Shown here: one piece after another, positions 1-15,100 of the stretch
Position numbering within the stretch: position 1 is the first letter of the stretch
Layout: every line of letters begins with the position of its first letter
Source: Chitinophaga nivalis
GTDB lineage: Bacteria; Bacteroidota; Bacteroidia; Chitinophagales; Chitinophagaceae
Length of the DNA stretch: 64,000 nt
NCBI RefSeq assembly: GCF_025989125.1
Contig: NZ_JAPDNR010000001.1
Location: 5,754,087-5,818,086 of the forward strand
Direction of reading: 5' to 3'
Program-made: the position numbers and the translations under genes
The notes under the pieces: generated by a model
Database searches by the model: none
Told to the model about the DNA's origin: nothing
The model's input: the letters and a program-made list of their open reading frames with translations, nothing else

Positions 1-190
1 CGTAATCGTAATACCGGATAACGTTGCTGCGCATAACGCCAGGCCTCTTGCAACAGCGGCACATCTACTCCCTGATTATACTCCCACGAAATCTGTACCC
101 GATAAGCATCATCCACTTCTCCCTGGCTCAACGCATGGTAAATAAAACCTTCCTGCAAACTATTCGCCAGGTAAACATGACTGATTTCTT
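1..190 (-). other. NRPS module M17: N-terminal start of a C domain (partial)
   Basis: After the M16 E domain the frame continues into a segment reading VYLANSLQEGFIYHA (about 145-175), the start used by all post-E C domains in this protein. It then continues off the window at base 1. The assembly line is therefore not finished here: at least one more extension module follows M16. Confidence 0.88.
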
Positions 191-3100
191 TTGTTGACTG
201 TAAGCGAGACAGATAATCCGGAGAGATGATATGATCAATATCACTCACCGTTAAATAGCTACGGGTAGCACCAGACAACAGCACAATCATCTCTTCCAGT
301 ACCTGTTGATAGCCAGCTGCAAATGCATCCAGTACTGCTCCGGCCAGCCGGCCACTAATACTAAACCGTAATTGTCCATCTATGATTAATCCATTGATGT
401 TGAGGACATGATGTTCTTCGTTCGCACCTCCTATGGATGCACCACTGTATTCACTGCTGATATGCCAGTGTGCATCATTTACCATTTCCTGTTTATCGAA
501 CTGCCCCAGATAGTTGAAACTAATACCTGGCAAGGCCTCCGGCTGGTAACCCAGTAATGCTCCATAGCCGATACCGTTAGCAGGAATGCCACGCAACATT
601 TCTTTGGCAGCAATCAGATGTGCGCCATAGTCTGTACCTGTGGTCACAATTTCTATCGGATACATTGTTGTAAACCAACCGGCCGTATGGGTAATATCAA
701 TGGTAGCTGACAACTCTTCTCTACCGTGTCCTTCCAGCAATACATGGTGGCGGTCAAGACCCGTCACCTGCGACAAAGCGACACCTAAAGCACTTAATAA
801 AATATCGTTGATTCGGGTATTGTATACGTGACTGGTATGTCTTAACAATAAATCGGTATGATGCATATCCAACGATAATACAGCGCTACCAGATATGCTA
901 GTCGACAATGCATGCAGGGAGGCATTGCTCTTCGCCACCCCGGCCTGTATACCTGACCAGTAATCGTATTCTGATGTGTTATAGTTTGGTGAAGATTTAT
1001 AAGCAGCTATCAATGCAGCCCACTGGCGATAACTACTGCCTTTCTCTCCTAAAACAGCCGTAGCAGAGATAGCTGGCAGCGTAGACTTGTCTGACAGATT
1101 TGACAAATAATGATAGATCTTTTCCAGGTCTTCTGTCAGTACACGCCAGCTCACCGTATCTATCAGCAGGTGATGAACGGCCATATAAATCCGCGCACGA
1201 CCATCCGCATATCCTTCCAGGTAACCAATCTGCAACAGCTTATCGCCATAAATATCAAAGTCGCTTTGCCACTGTGTTAATATGGTTGCTAATGCTTCTT
1301 CTCCATTCAGGGTACGGATATCCAGATAACGAAGGTTTGCTGCCGTTACAGCATCCCCATAATACTGCACCCCTTCACGTGTATAACGTAACCGCAATGC
1401 ATCATGGTGATTCAGCAGTTTCACCACCGTATGCTCCAGCAATGTTTTATCCAATTCAGGTACATTAATCAGGAATGACTGGTTCCAATGATGGTAATCA
1501 GCCAGTAAATCTTGCTCCACCTGGGCAAAGAACCAGGACTGAACCGGCAACAAGCCTGCTGCTTCAGACAGAATACCCTGTTCTGTTTCCAGCTGCACGT
1601 GCTGCGCTATAGCCCCTTCAATCACCTGTGTATAAAGTGCCGCAATCGTCCGGTGACGGAAAATATCTTTCACACTCACCCGGATACCCGCCTGCTGCCT
1701 TAAACGGCTTACCAGCTGGATACTGATAATACTATCGCCTCCCAACCGGAAGAAGTCATCATGAATACCAATCTTGCCACCATCTATACCCAGGATCTGA
1801 CCGAAGATGTCACACATGATTGCTTCCATACTATTCTCAGGCGCCTGGTAACCAGCGGTATCCGTGAACTGCGGATCAGGCAGTGCCCGGCGGTCCAGCT
1901 TACCATTGAGCGTCAGTGGCAGGTGATCCAGGTGTATCAGTACTTCCGGCACCATATAATCAGGCATCACAGCCCGCAGGTAATCCAGCAACAATTGTTC
2001 ATTCTGTACAGTATCCGCTACATAATAACCTGTCAGATACCGGCGATCTCCGGAGGAAGCCTCTTTCACCAGTACCACGGCTTGCTTAATACCTGCATAG
2101 GTAGCCAACCGGCTTTCAATTTCGCCCAGCTCAATTCGATAACCCCGCAGCTTCACCTGGAAGTCGTTACGACCCTGGTATTCGATATTACCATCGGCCA
2201 GATAACGTACCAGGTCACCGGTTTTATAGAGTCGTGCGTTGATGCCGGCGGTCTGTTCGGCTGCTGTCCGGAAAGGATTCTCAATAAATCGTTCAGCCGT
2301 CAGCGTAGCCTGATTCAGGTAACCACGGGCCACACCCGCACCACCAATGTACAACTCGCCTACTGCACCCATCGGCACGGGATGCTGATAACGATCCAGG
2401 ATGTAGACCGTTGTATTGGCTATCGGACGGCCGATCGGAATAATACCCGATCTGATAGCCGTATCATCATTACACAGATAAGCAGTAGCAAAGGTCGTGC
2501 TCTCCGTAGGACCGTAACCGTTTACCAGCTGCACCCGGCCATTCCGGGCCAGTAACCGTTGTACATGCGTATAAGACAGCTGCTCACCACCTGCTACAAT
2601 ATATTTCAGCGCAGGCAGGCAAGACAACTCCTCATCTACCAGTGTATGGAATAATGACGTCGTAATAAAGCAGATTGTGATCTGATGAGTGACCATCACA
2701 CGTTCCAATTGCTGCAGATCCAGGAATATATCTTTATCTGCTACGATCAGCGTGGCGCCATTCAGCAAGGCGCCGAAAATATCAAACACCGATCCGTCAA
2801 AGGCATAGTTGGCAATACCCAACACGTTATCGGCAGCATCAAAAGATACATAATCCACATTTTTCACCAACCGGCTCACACTATGCTGTTCTACCATCAC
2901 CCCTTTAGGCATACCCGTAGTACCACTCGTGTACATCACATAGGCCAGGTTATTACCGCCTGCAACAGCTGCTACATCAGTAACCGCATAAGTATCCAGG
3001 GTGGTGGCAAAAGCCGTATTATCTATACATACAATAGCATTATCTGTATGGGATATAATGGATTTTAACTTATCGGTATATACCTCATTCGTCAATACTA

Positions 3101-6100
3101 CACTGGCACGCGTGTCAGACAAGATATAGCTAATGCGGTCTTCCGGATAAGCGGTATCTATCGGCACATATGCACCACCCGCTTTTAAGATACCCAGGAT
3201 AGCGATCAGCATATGCTCCGAACGATCCAGGTAAAGACCTACCAGGTCATCCGGCTGAATAGCATAGGTTTCCCGCAGGTACCCTGCCAGTTGGTTCGCA
3301 CGGGCATTCAGTTCGCCGTAAGTCAGCTGCACGGCTCCATACACCACCGCCACCTGATCCGGTGTGGTGGCCGCATAGGCTTCAAACAATGTATGCAGTG
3401 CTTTGTCTGCAGGGTATGGTTTCGTGGTATCGTTCCAGTTATAGATACTATTTTCATACGGTGCAGCAGCTACATAACGGAGTGATTTCACCCGAACATC
3501 ACGTTGACCGGCTGTTTTCAATGCAGCCAGCTGCGTCAGTATTTCTTTATATGTTTCAATATAGGCCTGCATGGTGGCAGGGGCAAAAAGCCGCGTCGCA
3601 TAGTTGAACACGCCATAAATTTCTTCGCCGCTATCATTCAAGATGGTGGTCAGATCATACTTGGCAACAGGACTGGCACCCTCACCTACGTACTGAGTAA
3701 ACAACTGATTACCCGATATCATCTCTCCTCCAAAATCCTGCACACTGAATAACACCTGGAATACAGGATGACGGGAAGTATCCGGCTCCACATCCAGTTC
3801 ATCTACCAGTTTCTCAAACGGCAGATCCTGGTGTAGCTGCGCTGCAATCACCGACGTGCCTACCTGTCTGATAAAGTCTGCCAGCCGCTGCTCACCGTCT
3901 ATCTCTTCCCGCAAGGCCAGCGTATTTACAAAGAAGCCGATCAGGTCTGCTATCTCCCCGTAATGACGGTTAGATACCGGACTTCCCACCACAATATTTT
4001 GCTGATGACTGTAGCTACTCAGCAACAGATAATAACCACTCAGCAACAGACTGTACATACTTACTTCCAGCTCCCGCGATACCGTCCGTAAGTCGTCGCT
4101 GATAGTCTTATCTAGTACAAATGAAATATCTCCGCCTTCATAACTAATCTGAGCAGGTCTTGGCAGATCTGTTGGCAGATACAACGTTTCGTAACCAGCC
4201 AGCCGACCTTTCCAATAAGACAACTGCCGTTCCAGTACAATACCGCTCAGATAACGACGCTGCCAAAGTGCAAAGTCTTTGTACTGTAATGATAACGATG
4301 GCAAGACATAGCCATCCACCTTTTCTCCGGCGGCCAGTGCGGCATGGTAAGCATAGTTGTTGTTTAACTCTCGCAGCAGAATATCGGTTGACCAGCCATC
4401 AAAAGCAATATGATGTAATACGATACTCAGGTAATGCGTAGCTGGTGCGCCGTCAGTGTGTAAGGTATAAAGACCTATCTGTACCGGATATTCCTCCGCC
4501 AGCTTAAAGACACGACCTGCTGCTGTTGCCAATGCAGATTCCAGTTCCTGGGCGCTGTACAAGTCTTTCGTCGCTATCGCTAAAGGATATACCCTGTCAT
4601 CCATTACCTGCTGATAACTGCTACCGGATTCACTGGTAACAATCACACTTCTCAATATTTCATGCCGGTGTACAATATCACGTAAGGCCTGTACCAGGTA
4701 CGGAACAACTATACCTGCCTGCAGTTGAAGGGCAAGCGTAATGTTATAGGCATGGCTGCCACCTTCATAATTCTCGATAAACCATAAGCGTTCCTGTGCA
4801 AAGGATAACAGCTGCTCCTGCGGACGGGTTACCGGTACGCTGGTGATATGTACCTGATGATCGGCCCCGGATAGCAACCACGCCGCCAGCTTCCGGATGG
4901 TACGATAGGTAAATAGTACCGATACATTCACGTGCATATTTAATGCCTTATTCAACTGGTTGATCAGGCGGATAGCCACGATACTATTACCTCCCAGCCG
5001 GAAGAAGTCATCCGTTACACTGATTGTTTCAGCAGACAAGCCCAGTGCAGCGCCAAAGAGGGCACACAACGTTCTTTCTGTTGCATTTTGCGGCGCTTCA
5101 TAACGAGCCGTATCTGTAAATGCAGGATCTGGCAACGCTCCCCGATCCAACTTACCATTTATCGTCAATGGTAATTTTTCCAGGTGTACCAATACCGTAG
5201 GCACCATATAATCAGGCAGATAAGCACCCAGGTAGCTTAACAGCGTTTCCTGCGGCACGGCTTCCGCTGCTACATAATAACCCACCAGGTATTTACCCTC
5301 ACCCAAAGCGGCCTCCTTAGCCAGCACTACTGCCTGCCCGATACCTTCATACGACAGCAGCCGGTTCTCTATCTCTCCCGTTTCTATACGGTAGCCACGG
5401 ATCTTCACCTGGAAGTCGTTACGACCCAGGTATTCAATATTACCATCTGCCTGGTAACGTACCAGGTCTCCCGTCTTATACAATCTCGCATTCCGGTTAT
5501 CGGCTATTTCTGTAGCTGTCCGGAATGGATTTACGATAAATCGTTCAGCCGTCAGCGTGGCCTGGTTCAGATAACCACGGGCAATGCCTGCACCACCCAG
5601 GTACAGTTCCCCTGCTGCGCCTACCGGTACCGGTTGCAGCTGCCGATCCAGGACATACGCCGTGGTATTGGCTACCGGACGACCAATCAGATGGGTATCG
5701 CCGTTTTCAATCTGCTTACCGGTAGCATAAATACTAGCTTCCGTTGGTCCGTAATAGTTATATAAGCGCGTGTAAGACGACCAGTATTGACCCGTTTCCC
5801 GGTCACACGGCTCACCCGCATAGATAATTGCCTGCAAGGCAGGATATGCCACCCGCGGCAATACAGACAGCATCACCGGTGGCAGATACACATAGGCGAT
5901 AGCGTTAGACAACAGATAGGTGCTAATGCCTGCAGCATCCCGACGGATATCTTCACTTAAGACGTGCAGCTCATTGCCATACAGCAAGGCACTGAATATT
6001 TCTGAAACGGATACATCAAATACATATGATGTATAGGCCGCGATCTTCGCAGACGTACTATCGCCATAGGCTCCCCGGATGGCGGCCAATGTATTCACCA

Positions 6101-9100
6101 CACTTGCATGTTCCACCATCACCCCTTTGGGCAGCCCGGTGGTACCGCTGGTATAGATAACATAGGCCAACTGATGAACTCCTCCGCGATGTACCAGGTC
6201 TGTACCGGCATAACCTGCGCAGGCATCATTGTCTACACAAAGTGTTGCAATGGAAGTACCGGCAGTCAGGAATGTCAGCTGTTCCACATGCCGGCTGTCG
6301 GTCAATACTACTTTGGCATGCGTATCGGACAGGATATAGTTGATACGGTCATCCGGATAGGCGGTATCTACCGGCACATAAGCGCCGCCGGCTTTTAATA
6401 CACCCAAAATGGCAATCAGCATATCCGCTGAACGATCCAGGCAAATCGCCACCAGCTCGTCCGGCTGAATATCATAGCTTTCCCGCAGGCAGGCTGCCAG
6501 TTGGTTGGCGCGGGTATTCAACTCCGCATAAGTCAGCTGCGTATGTTCATGCACAACGGCTAGCTGATGCGGCGTTTTCGCTACCTGTTCTTCAAACAAC
6601 TGATGCAGTGTTTTATCCGCAGCGTATATTTTAGCCGTATCATTCCAGTCATAAACAATTGCCTGGTATTGTGCTGCAGACAAATGAGAAAGGGCATGGG
6701 TAGTAACAGCGGTATCAGCAGTCAGTTGTACTATTATACCTGCCATGCCGTTCAGCAACTGTGTAACTGTTGTTTCGCTGAAAAGTTCTCCTGCATACTT
6801 TAATCCGATACTAATGACCCCACCTTGCTCCGTGGCTAGTACACCCAGCGGATAGTCGAGCTTTTCTATACTGCCCCGGAACTGAACTGACAAGTCCTCA
6901 TCTTCGCCCTCGCCTGCAGCAATAGGGTAATTTTCATATATAAACAGGCTGTTAAATAACCGTTCTCCTCCCTGCTGTAATTTACTCAGGCTTACATCAC
7001 TGCGGCTGTTTACCTCATTGATATCCGATTGTAATGCCTTAATAGCCGAGATCACGCTTATATCCTGATGTTCCAGGATAACAGGCAGGGTATTGATGTA
7101 TAAACCAACGGATTGTTCTATATCATCTATCGGCAAATTGCGGCCGGATACAGTCATACCGACTACTGTTGTACTGTTGTTACCATAAAGGCTCAACTGT
7201 TTGTGCCAGCAGTATTGCAATACTGCATTCAATGTAAAGCCATTGGCAGCACATAATGCTTTCAGCACGTCATATTGTACACCACTGATCTGTATTGTTT
7301 TTTCCAATGGTTGCAGGATATGCCGGTAAGCCGGCAAGTCGATATGCCGTTGCTCCTGACGCAGTAATCCACTCAACTCTTCCCGCTCAGTTAACCGGCT
7401 TACATAAGACTGCCAGTAGGCGACATTATCTTCCCGATGTGATTGCAGGTGTTGCTGAGACAATACGTAACTATCATCTTCCTGTATCGATATCGGTTCG
7501 CCTTTCCGCAGTTGCAAATAAATATCATGCACATAATTCAGCAGCAATGGAGTACTCCAACCATCCAGGATAGCATGGTGATTGCTAAAGATACTGGTAT
7601 AACCATCGGCACTCAGTTTAAGAACGTATATCCGTAACAGGTTGCCTTTAGTCAGATCAAATGCCTCTGCGCGATCTGCAGCAGATAGCTCCTGCAGGTA
7701 TACCTGCTGTGCTGTTATTTCCTGATCACTGATATCGGTATAGCGCCAGTCTAAATCACCCGTTTTATCGATGATCTGTATTAATGCTTCGTTCCATCCG
7801 AAACGTAACCGCAATACCGGATAACGTTGCTGCGCATAGCTCCAGGCCTGTTGCAGCAGCGATACATCCACCGCCTGATTATAATCCCACGAAATCTGTA
7901 CCCGGTAAGCATCATCCACTTCTCCCTGACTCAATGCATGATAAATAAATCCTTCCTGCAAACTATTCGCCAGGTAAACATGACTGATTTCTTTTGCTGA
8001 TTGTAAGCGAGACAGGTAATCCGAAGAGATGATATGATCAATGTCACTCACCGTTAAATAACTACGGGTAGCGCCAGACAACAGTATAATCATCTCCTCC
8101 AGTACTTGCTGATAGTTAGCTGCAAATGCATCCAGTACCGCTTCTGACATACGGCCACTGATACTAAACTGCAATTGTCCGTTTATTACCAGGCCATTAA
8201 TATTGAGGATGCGATTCTCTTCATTTGTGTTACCTACCGGCACACCACTATGCTCACCACTGATCTGCCAGTTGTCATTGCTCACCGACTCTTGTTGGTC
8301 AAGCTGTCCCAGGTAGTTGAAGCTGATACCAGGTAGCGCATCTGGTTGATAACCCAGTAATGCTCCATAGCCGATACCGTTGGTCGGAATGCCACGTAAC
8401 ATTTCTTTTGCAGCCACGAGATGCTCACCATAGTCAGTTCCTCTCGTCATAATCTCTATCGGATACATCGTCGTAAACCAACCAACAGTACGGGTAATAT
8501 CCATCGTAGCCGATAACTCTTCCCTACCGTGGCCTTCCAGTAATACATGATGCCGGTCAAGACCCGTTACCTGTGATAAGGCAATACCTAAAGCACTTAA
8601 TAAAATATCGTTGATACGGGTATTATATACGTGGCTGGTATGCCGCAACAACAAATCGGTATGATGCGTATCCAACAATAACGCCGCATTACCGGATGTT
8701 GTAACTGACAATGCCTGCAAAGCGTCATTGCTGACAGCTACACCGGCCTGTATACCTAACCAGTAATCGTATTCTGATGCATGATAAACAGGTAACGAAT
8801 TGTAAGTAGCTACCAATGCTGCCCATTGGCGGTAGCTGCTGCCTTTCTCTCCTAAAATATTTGCAGCGGAAATATTCCCAAGGGTAGACCGATCTGTAAC
8901 ATTTGACAGATAATGATAAATCCTTTCCAGATCTTCCGTCAGTATACGCCAGCTCACCGTATCTATCAACAGGTGATGGGCTGCTATATAAATCCGGGCA
9001 CGACCATCTGTATATCCTTCCAGGTAACCGATCTGCAACAGCTTATCACCATAAATATCAAAGTCACTTTGCCACTGTGTCAATATGGTGACTAATTCCT

Positions 9101-12100
9101 GTTCATTATTCAGGGTCTGGATATTCAGATAACGAAGGTCTGCCACCGTTACAGCATCCCCATAATACTGCGCCCCTTCACGCGTATAGCGTAACCGCAA
9201 TGCATCATGGTAATGCAGCAGTTTCATCACGGCATGTTCCAGCAGTGCTTTATCCAATACAGGTACATTGATCAGGAATGACTGGTTCCAGTGATGGTAA
9301 TCAACCACCAAACCAGCTGTGGTTTGCGCGAAGAACCAGGACTGTACCGGTAACAAGCCTGCTGCTCCCGACAAGAGCCCCTGCTCTGTTACCAGTTGTA
9401 TCTTTTGCTGGTCAGCACCGGCAATCACATTACTATATAAAGCCGAAATGGTCCGGTAACGGAAAATATCTTTCACACTCACCTGAATGCCTGCCTGTTG
9501 CCTTAACCGGCTCACCAGCTGGATGCTGATAATACTATCTCCCCCCAACCGGAAGAAATCATCATGAATACCAACCTTACCACCATCTATACCCAGGATC
9601 TGACCGAAGATGTCACACATCATCGCTTCCGTATTATTCTCAGGCGCCTGGTAATTGTCGGTATCTGTAAATTGCGGATCAGGTAATGCTTTGCGATCTA
9701 GTTTACCATTAATTGTCAATGGTAATTTTTCCAGGTGCACCAATACCGTAGGCACCATGTAATCAGGTAAATAAGCACCCAGGTAGCTTAACAGCGTTTC
9801 CTGCGATACGGCTTCCGCTGCTACATAATAACCGACCAGGTATTTACCTTGACCCAAAGCGGCGTCCTTAGCCAACACTACTGCCTGCCCGATACCTTCA
9901 TACGACAGCAGCCGGTTCTCTATCTCTCCCGTTTCTATACGGTAGCCACGGATCTTCACCTGGAAGTCGTTACGACCCAGGTATTCAATATTACCATCTG
10001 CCATGTACCGTACGAGGTCTCCCGTTTTATACAATCGGGCATTCCGGTTATCGGCTGTTTCTGCAGCTGTCCGGAATGGATTCACGATAAATCGTGTAGC
10101 CGTCAACGTGTCCTGATTCAGATAACCACGGGCAATGCCTGCACCACCCAGGTACAGTTCACCTGCTGCGCCTACCGGTACCGGTTGCAGCTGCCGATCC
10201 AGGACATACGCCGTGGTATTGGCTACCGGACGACCAATCAGATGGGTATCGCCATTTTCAATCTGCTTACCGGTAGCATAAATACTAGCCTCCGTTGGTC
10301 CGTAATAGTTATATAACCGCGTGTAAGATGACCAGTATTGACCTGTTTCCCTATCACATGGCTCGCCCGCATAAATAATTGCCTGTAAGGCAGGATACGC
10401 CACCCGTGGCAATACAGACAGCATCACCGGTGGCAAATACACATAGGCGATAGCGTTAGACAACAGATAGGTGCTGATGCTATCAGCATCCCGACGGATA
10501 TCTTCGCTTAAGATATGCAGCTCATTGCCATACAGCAAGGCACTGAATATTTCTGAAACGGATACATCAAATACATACGATGTATAGGCCGCGATCTTCG
10601 CGGACGTACTATCACCATAGGCTCCGCGGATAGCTGTCAATGTATTGACCACACCTGCATGTTCCACCATCACCCCTTTGGGCAGACCAGTGGTACCGCT
10701 GGTATAGATAACATAGGCCAGGTGATTCGCTCCTCCGCGATGTACCAGGTCTGCACCGGCATACCCTGCGCAGGCATCATTATCGACACAAAGTGTGGCG
10801 ATGGAAGTACCGACAGTCAGGACTGTCAGCTGTTCCACATGCCGGCTGTCTGTCAATACAACTTTGACATGCGTATCGGACAGCATATAGTTGATACGGT
10901 CATCCGGATAGGCGGTATCTACCGGCACATAAGCGCCACCGGCTTTCAATACACCCAAAATAGCAATCAGCATCTCCGCTGAACGATCCAGGCAAACCGC
11001 TACCAGCTCATCCGGCTGAATATCATAAGTTCCCCGCAGACAGGCTGCCAGTTGGTTAGCGCGTGTATTCAGTTCCGCATAAGTCAGCTGCGTCTGTTCA
11101 TGCACTACGGCTACCTGATGCGGCGTTTTCGCTACCTGTTCTTCGAACAACTGATGCAGTGTTTTATCTGTCACATCTACTACCGCAGTATTATTCCAAT
11201 CGTAGACAACTTCCTGGTATTGTGCTGCAGACAAATAAGAAAGGTTATTGGTGGCAATAGTGGTATCAGCAGTCAGCTGTGTGACTATTCCTGCCATTCC
11301 CTCCAGCAGCTGCCCAGCGGTTGTTTCATCGAATAACTCTCCGGCATATTTCAATGTAACACTAATAACAGCTCCCTGCTCTGCGGCAGATATACCCAGC
11401 GGATAATCCAGTTTTTCTATACTACCGCTGAATTGAACTGACAAGGCATCTTCTCCGCCTTCTCCTTCCGCGATAGGATAGTTTTCATATACAAACAGGC
11501 TATTGAACAAACGTTCTCCCCCCTGCTGCAACTTGCTCAGGCTTACGTCACTGCGGCTGTTTACCTCATTGATATCAGACTGCAATGCCTGAATAGTTGC
11601 AATGAGGCTGCTATCTGTATGCTGCAGGATAACAGGTAAAGTATTGATGTATAAGCCAACTGATTGTTCTATATCATCTATCGGGAGATTACGGCCAGAC
11701 AGGGTCATACCCACAATCGTCGTATCGCTGTTACCGTACAAACTCAATTGTTTATGCCAGCAGTATTGCAACACTGCATTTAAGGTAAAGCCATTGGCAG
11801 CACACAATGCTTTCAGCGCTTCATATTGCACACCACTGATCTGTATTGTTTTTTCCAATGGTTGCAGGATATGCCGGTAAGCGGACAAATTGATATGCCG
11901 TTGTTCCGGACGCAACAGCCCACTGAGATCCTCCCGGTCGGTCAACTGACCTAAATAAGCCTGCCAGTAAGCAATATTATCTCCTCTATGTGTTTGCAAA
12001 TAACGCTGCGTCAGCATATAGCTGCCATCTTCCTGTATGGTTACCGGTTCTCCTTTCAGGAGCTGTAAATAAACAGCATGTACCTCATTCAGCAACAATG

Positions 12101-15100
12101 GCATGCTCCAGCCATCCAGGATGGCATGGTGATTACTAAATATACAGGCATAGCTATCAGCACCCAGTTTCACGAGATATATCCGTAAGAGGTTACCTGC
12201 AGCCAGATCAAATGTTACTGTACGATCGGTGCGGGACAGCTCCTCCAGATATGCCTGTTGTGCTGTTATTTCCTGCTCACTGATATCGGTATAACGCCAG
12301 TCTAAATGACCGCTTTTATCGATGATCTGAACTAATGCTTCCTCCCATCCGAAACGTAACCGCAATACCGGATAACGTTGCTGCGCATAACGCCAGGCCT
12401 CTTGCAACAGCGATACATCCACTCGCTGATTATACTCCCACGAAATCTGTACCCGGTAAGCATCATCCACTTCTCCCTGGCTCAATGCATGGTAGATAAA
12501 TCCTTCCTGCAAACTATTCGCCAGGTAAACATGACTGATTTCTTTTGCTGACTGTAAACGTGACAGGTAATCCGGAGAGATGATATGATCAATATCACTC
12601 ACTGTTAAATAGCTACGGTTAGCGCCAGATAACCGTAAAATCATCTCTTCCAGTATCTGCTGATAGTTAGTTGCAAATGCATCCAGTACCGCTGCTGACA
12701 TACGTCCACTGATACTAAACCGCAATTGTCCATCTATGATCAATCCATTGATATTGAGGACATGATGTTCGTCATTGGCACTTCCTATGGATGCCCCACT
12801 GTACTCACTGCTGATATGCCAATGTTCATCATCATTCACGGCTTCCTGTTTATCAAATTGCCCCAGGTAGTTGAAACTAATAACTGGCAAGGCCTCCGGC
12901 TGGTACCCCAGTAATGCCCCATAGCCGATACCGTTAGCAGGAATGCCACGCAACATTTCTTTGGCAGCAATCAGATGCGCACCATAATCTTTACCTGCAG
13001 TCACAATTTCTATCGGATACATTGTCGTAAACCAACCGGCCGTATGGGTAATATCGATGGTAGCTGACAACTCTTCTCTACCGTGTCCTTCCAGCAATAC
13101 ATGGTGCCGGTCAAGACCCGTCACCTGTGATAAAGCAACACCTAAAGCACTTAATAAAATATCGTTGATACGGGTATTGTAAACGTGGCTGGTATGCCGT
13201 AACAATAAATCTGTATGATGCGTATCCAACGACAACGATGCCGTACCGGCTGTCTCAACAGACAGTGCCTGTAAGGCCGTATTGCCGGCTGCGATACCGG
13301 CTTGAATACCCAACCAGTAATCGTATTCTGATGCGTTATAGTTTGGTGAGGATTTATAAGCAGCTATTAACGCAGCCCATTGGCGATAACTACTGCCTTT
13401 CTCTCCTAAAACAGCCGTAGCAGAGATAGCTGGCAGCGTAGACTTGTCTGCCAGATTTGACAAATAATGATAGATCTTTTCCAGGTCTTCTGTCAGTACA
13501 CGCCAGCTCACCGTATCTATCAGCAGGTGATGAACGGCCATATAAATCCGCGCACGACCATCCGCATATCCTTCCAGATAACCAATCTGCAACAGCTTAT
13601 CTCCGTAAATATCAAAGTCGCTTTGCCACTGTGTTAATATGGTTGCTAATGCTTCTTCTCCAGGGAGGGTACGGATATCCAGATAACGAAGGTTTGCTGC
13701 CGTTACAGCATCCCCATAATACTGCACCCCTTCACGTGTATAGCGTAACCGCAATGCATCATGGTGATTCAGCAGTTTCACCACCGTATGCTCCAGCAAT
13801 GTTTTATCCAATTCAGGTACATTAATCAGGAATGACTGGTTCCAATGATGGTAATCAGCCAGTAAATCTTGCTCCACCTGGGCAAAGAACCAGGACTGAA
13901 CCGGCAACAAGCCTGCTGCTGCAGATAAGACACCTTGTTCTGTTTCCAGCTGCACGTGCTGCGCTATAGCCCCTTCAATCACCTGCGTATAAAGTGCCGC
14001 AATCGTCCGGTGACGGAAAATATCTTTCACACTCACCCGGATACCCGCCTGCTGCCTTAAACGGCTCACCAGCTGGATACTGATAATACTATCGCCTCCC
14101 AACCGGAAGAAGTCATCATGAATACCAATCTTGCCACCATCTATACCCAGGATCTGACCGAAGATGTCACACATGATTGCTTCCGTACTATTCTCAGGCG
14201 CCTGATAACCAGCGGTATCCGTGAACTGCGGATCAGGCAGTGCCCGGCGGTCCAGCTTACCATTGAGCGTCAGTGGCAGGTGATCCAGGTGTATCAGTAC
14301 TTCCGGCACCATATAATCAGGCATCGCGGCCCGCAGGTAATCCAGCAACAATTGTTCATTCTGTACAGTATCCGCTACATAATAGCCTGTCAGATACCGG
14401 CGATCTCCGGAGGAAGCTTCTTTCACCAGTACCACGGCTTGCTTAATACCTGCATAGGTAGCCAACCGGCTTTCAATTTCGCCCAGCTCAATTCGATAAC
14501 CCCGCAGCTTCACCTGGAAGTCGTTACGCCCCTGGTATTCGATATTACCATCGGCCAGATAACGCACCAGGTCACCGGTTTTATAGAGCCGTGCGTTGAT
14601 ACCGGCTGCCTGTTCTGCTGCTGTCCGGAAAGGATTCTCAATAAATCGTTCAGCCGTCAGCGTAGCCTGATTCAGGTAACCACGGGCCACACCCGCACCA
14701 CCAATGTATAACTCGCCCACTGCACCCATCGGAACAGGATGCTGATAACGATCCAGGATGTAGACCGTTGTATTGGCTATCGGACGACCAATCGGAATAA
14801 TACCCGATCTGATAGCCGCATCATCATTACACAGATAAGCAGTAGCAAAGGTCGTGCTCTCCGTAGGGCCGTAACCGTTTACCAGCTGCACCCGGCCATT
14901 CCGGGCCAGTAACCGTTGTACATGCGTATAAGACAGCTGCTCACCACCTGCTACAATATATTTCAGCGCAGGCAGGCAAGACAACTCCTCATCTACCAGT
15001 GTATGGAATAATGACGTCGTAATAAAGCAGATTGTGATCTGATGAGTGACCATCACACGTTCCAATTGCTGCAGATCCAGGAATATATCTTTATCTGCTA

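Larger units (their letters stand above)
1..6673 (-). repeat. Recent long direct repeat, copy 2 (M16 and the A-T of M15)
   Basis: This segment matches 12,358-19,030 in the same orientation at a constant offset of 12,357 bp (4,119 codons), with few differences and none breaking the frame. I find no mismatch between 2,512-3,098 and 14,869-15,455. The lower end continues off the window. The upper end stops abruptly after base 6,673, inside the C-A linker of M15. Confidence 0.93.

Noticed and set aside
191..300. A terminal thioesterase or reductase after M16
   Set aside because: The sequence after the M16 E domain matches the start of another post-E C domain, so the chain continues.
1761..2555. 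Plus-strand open frame of 264 codons, with similar ones at 14,118 and 54,576
   Set aside because: It lies exactly antisense to A/T domain codons of the NRPS, recurs at each equivalent place in the repeats, and has no recognisable protein features. It is a by-product of codon usage opposite a coding strand.
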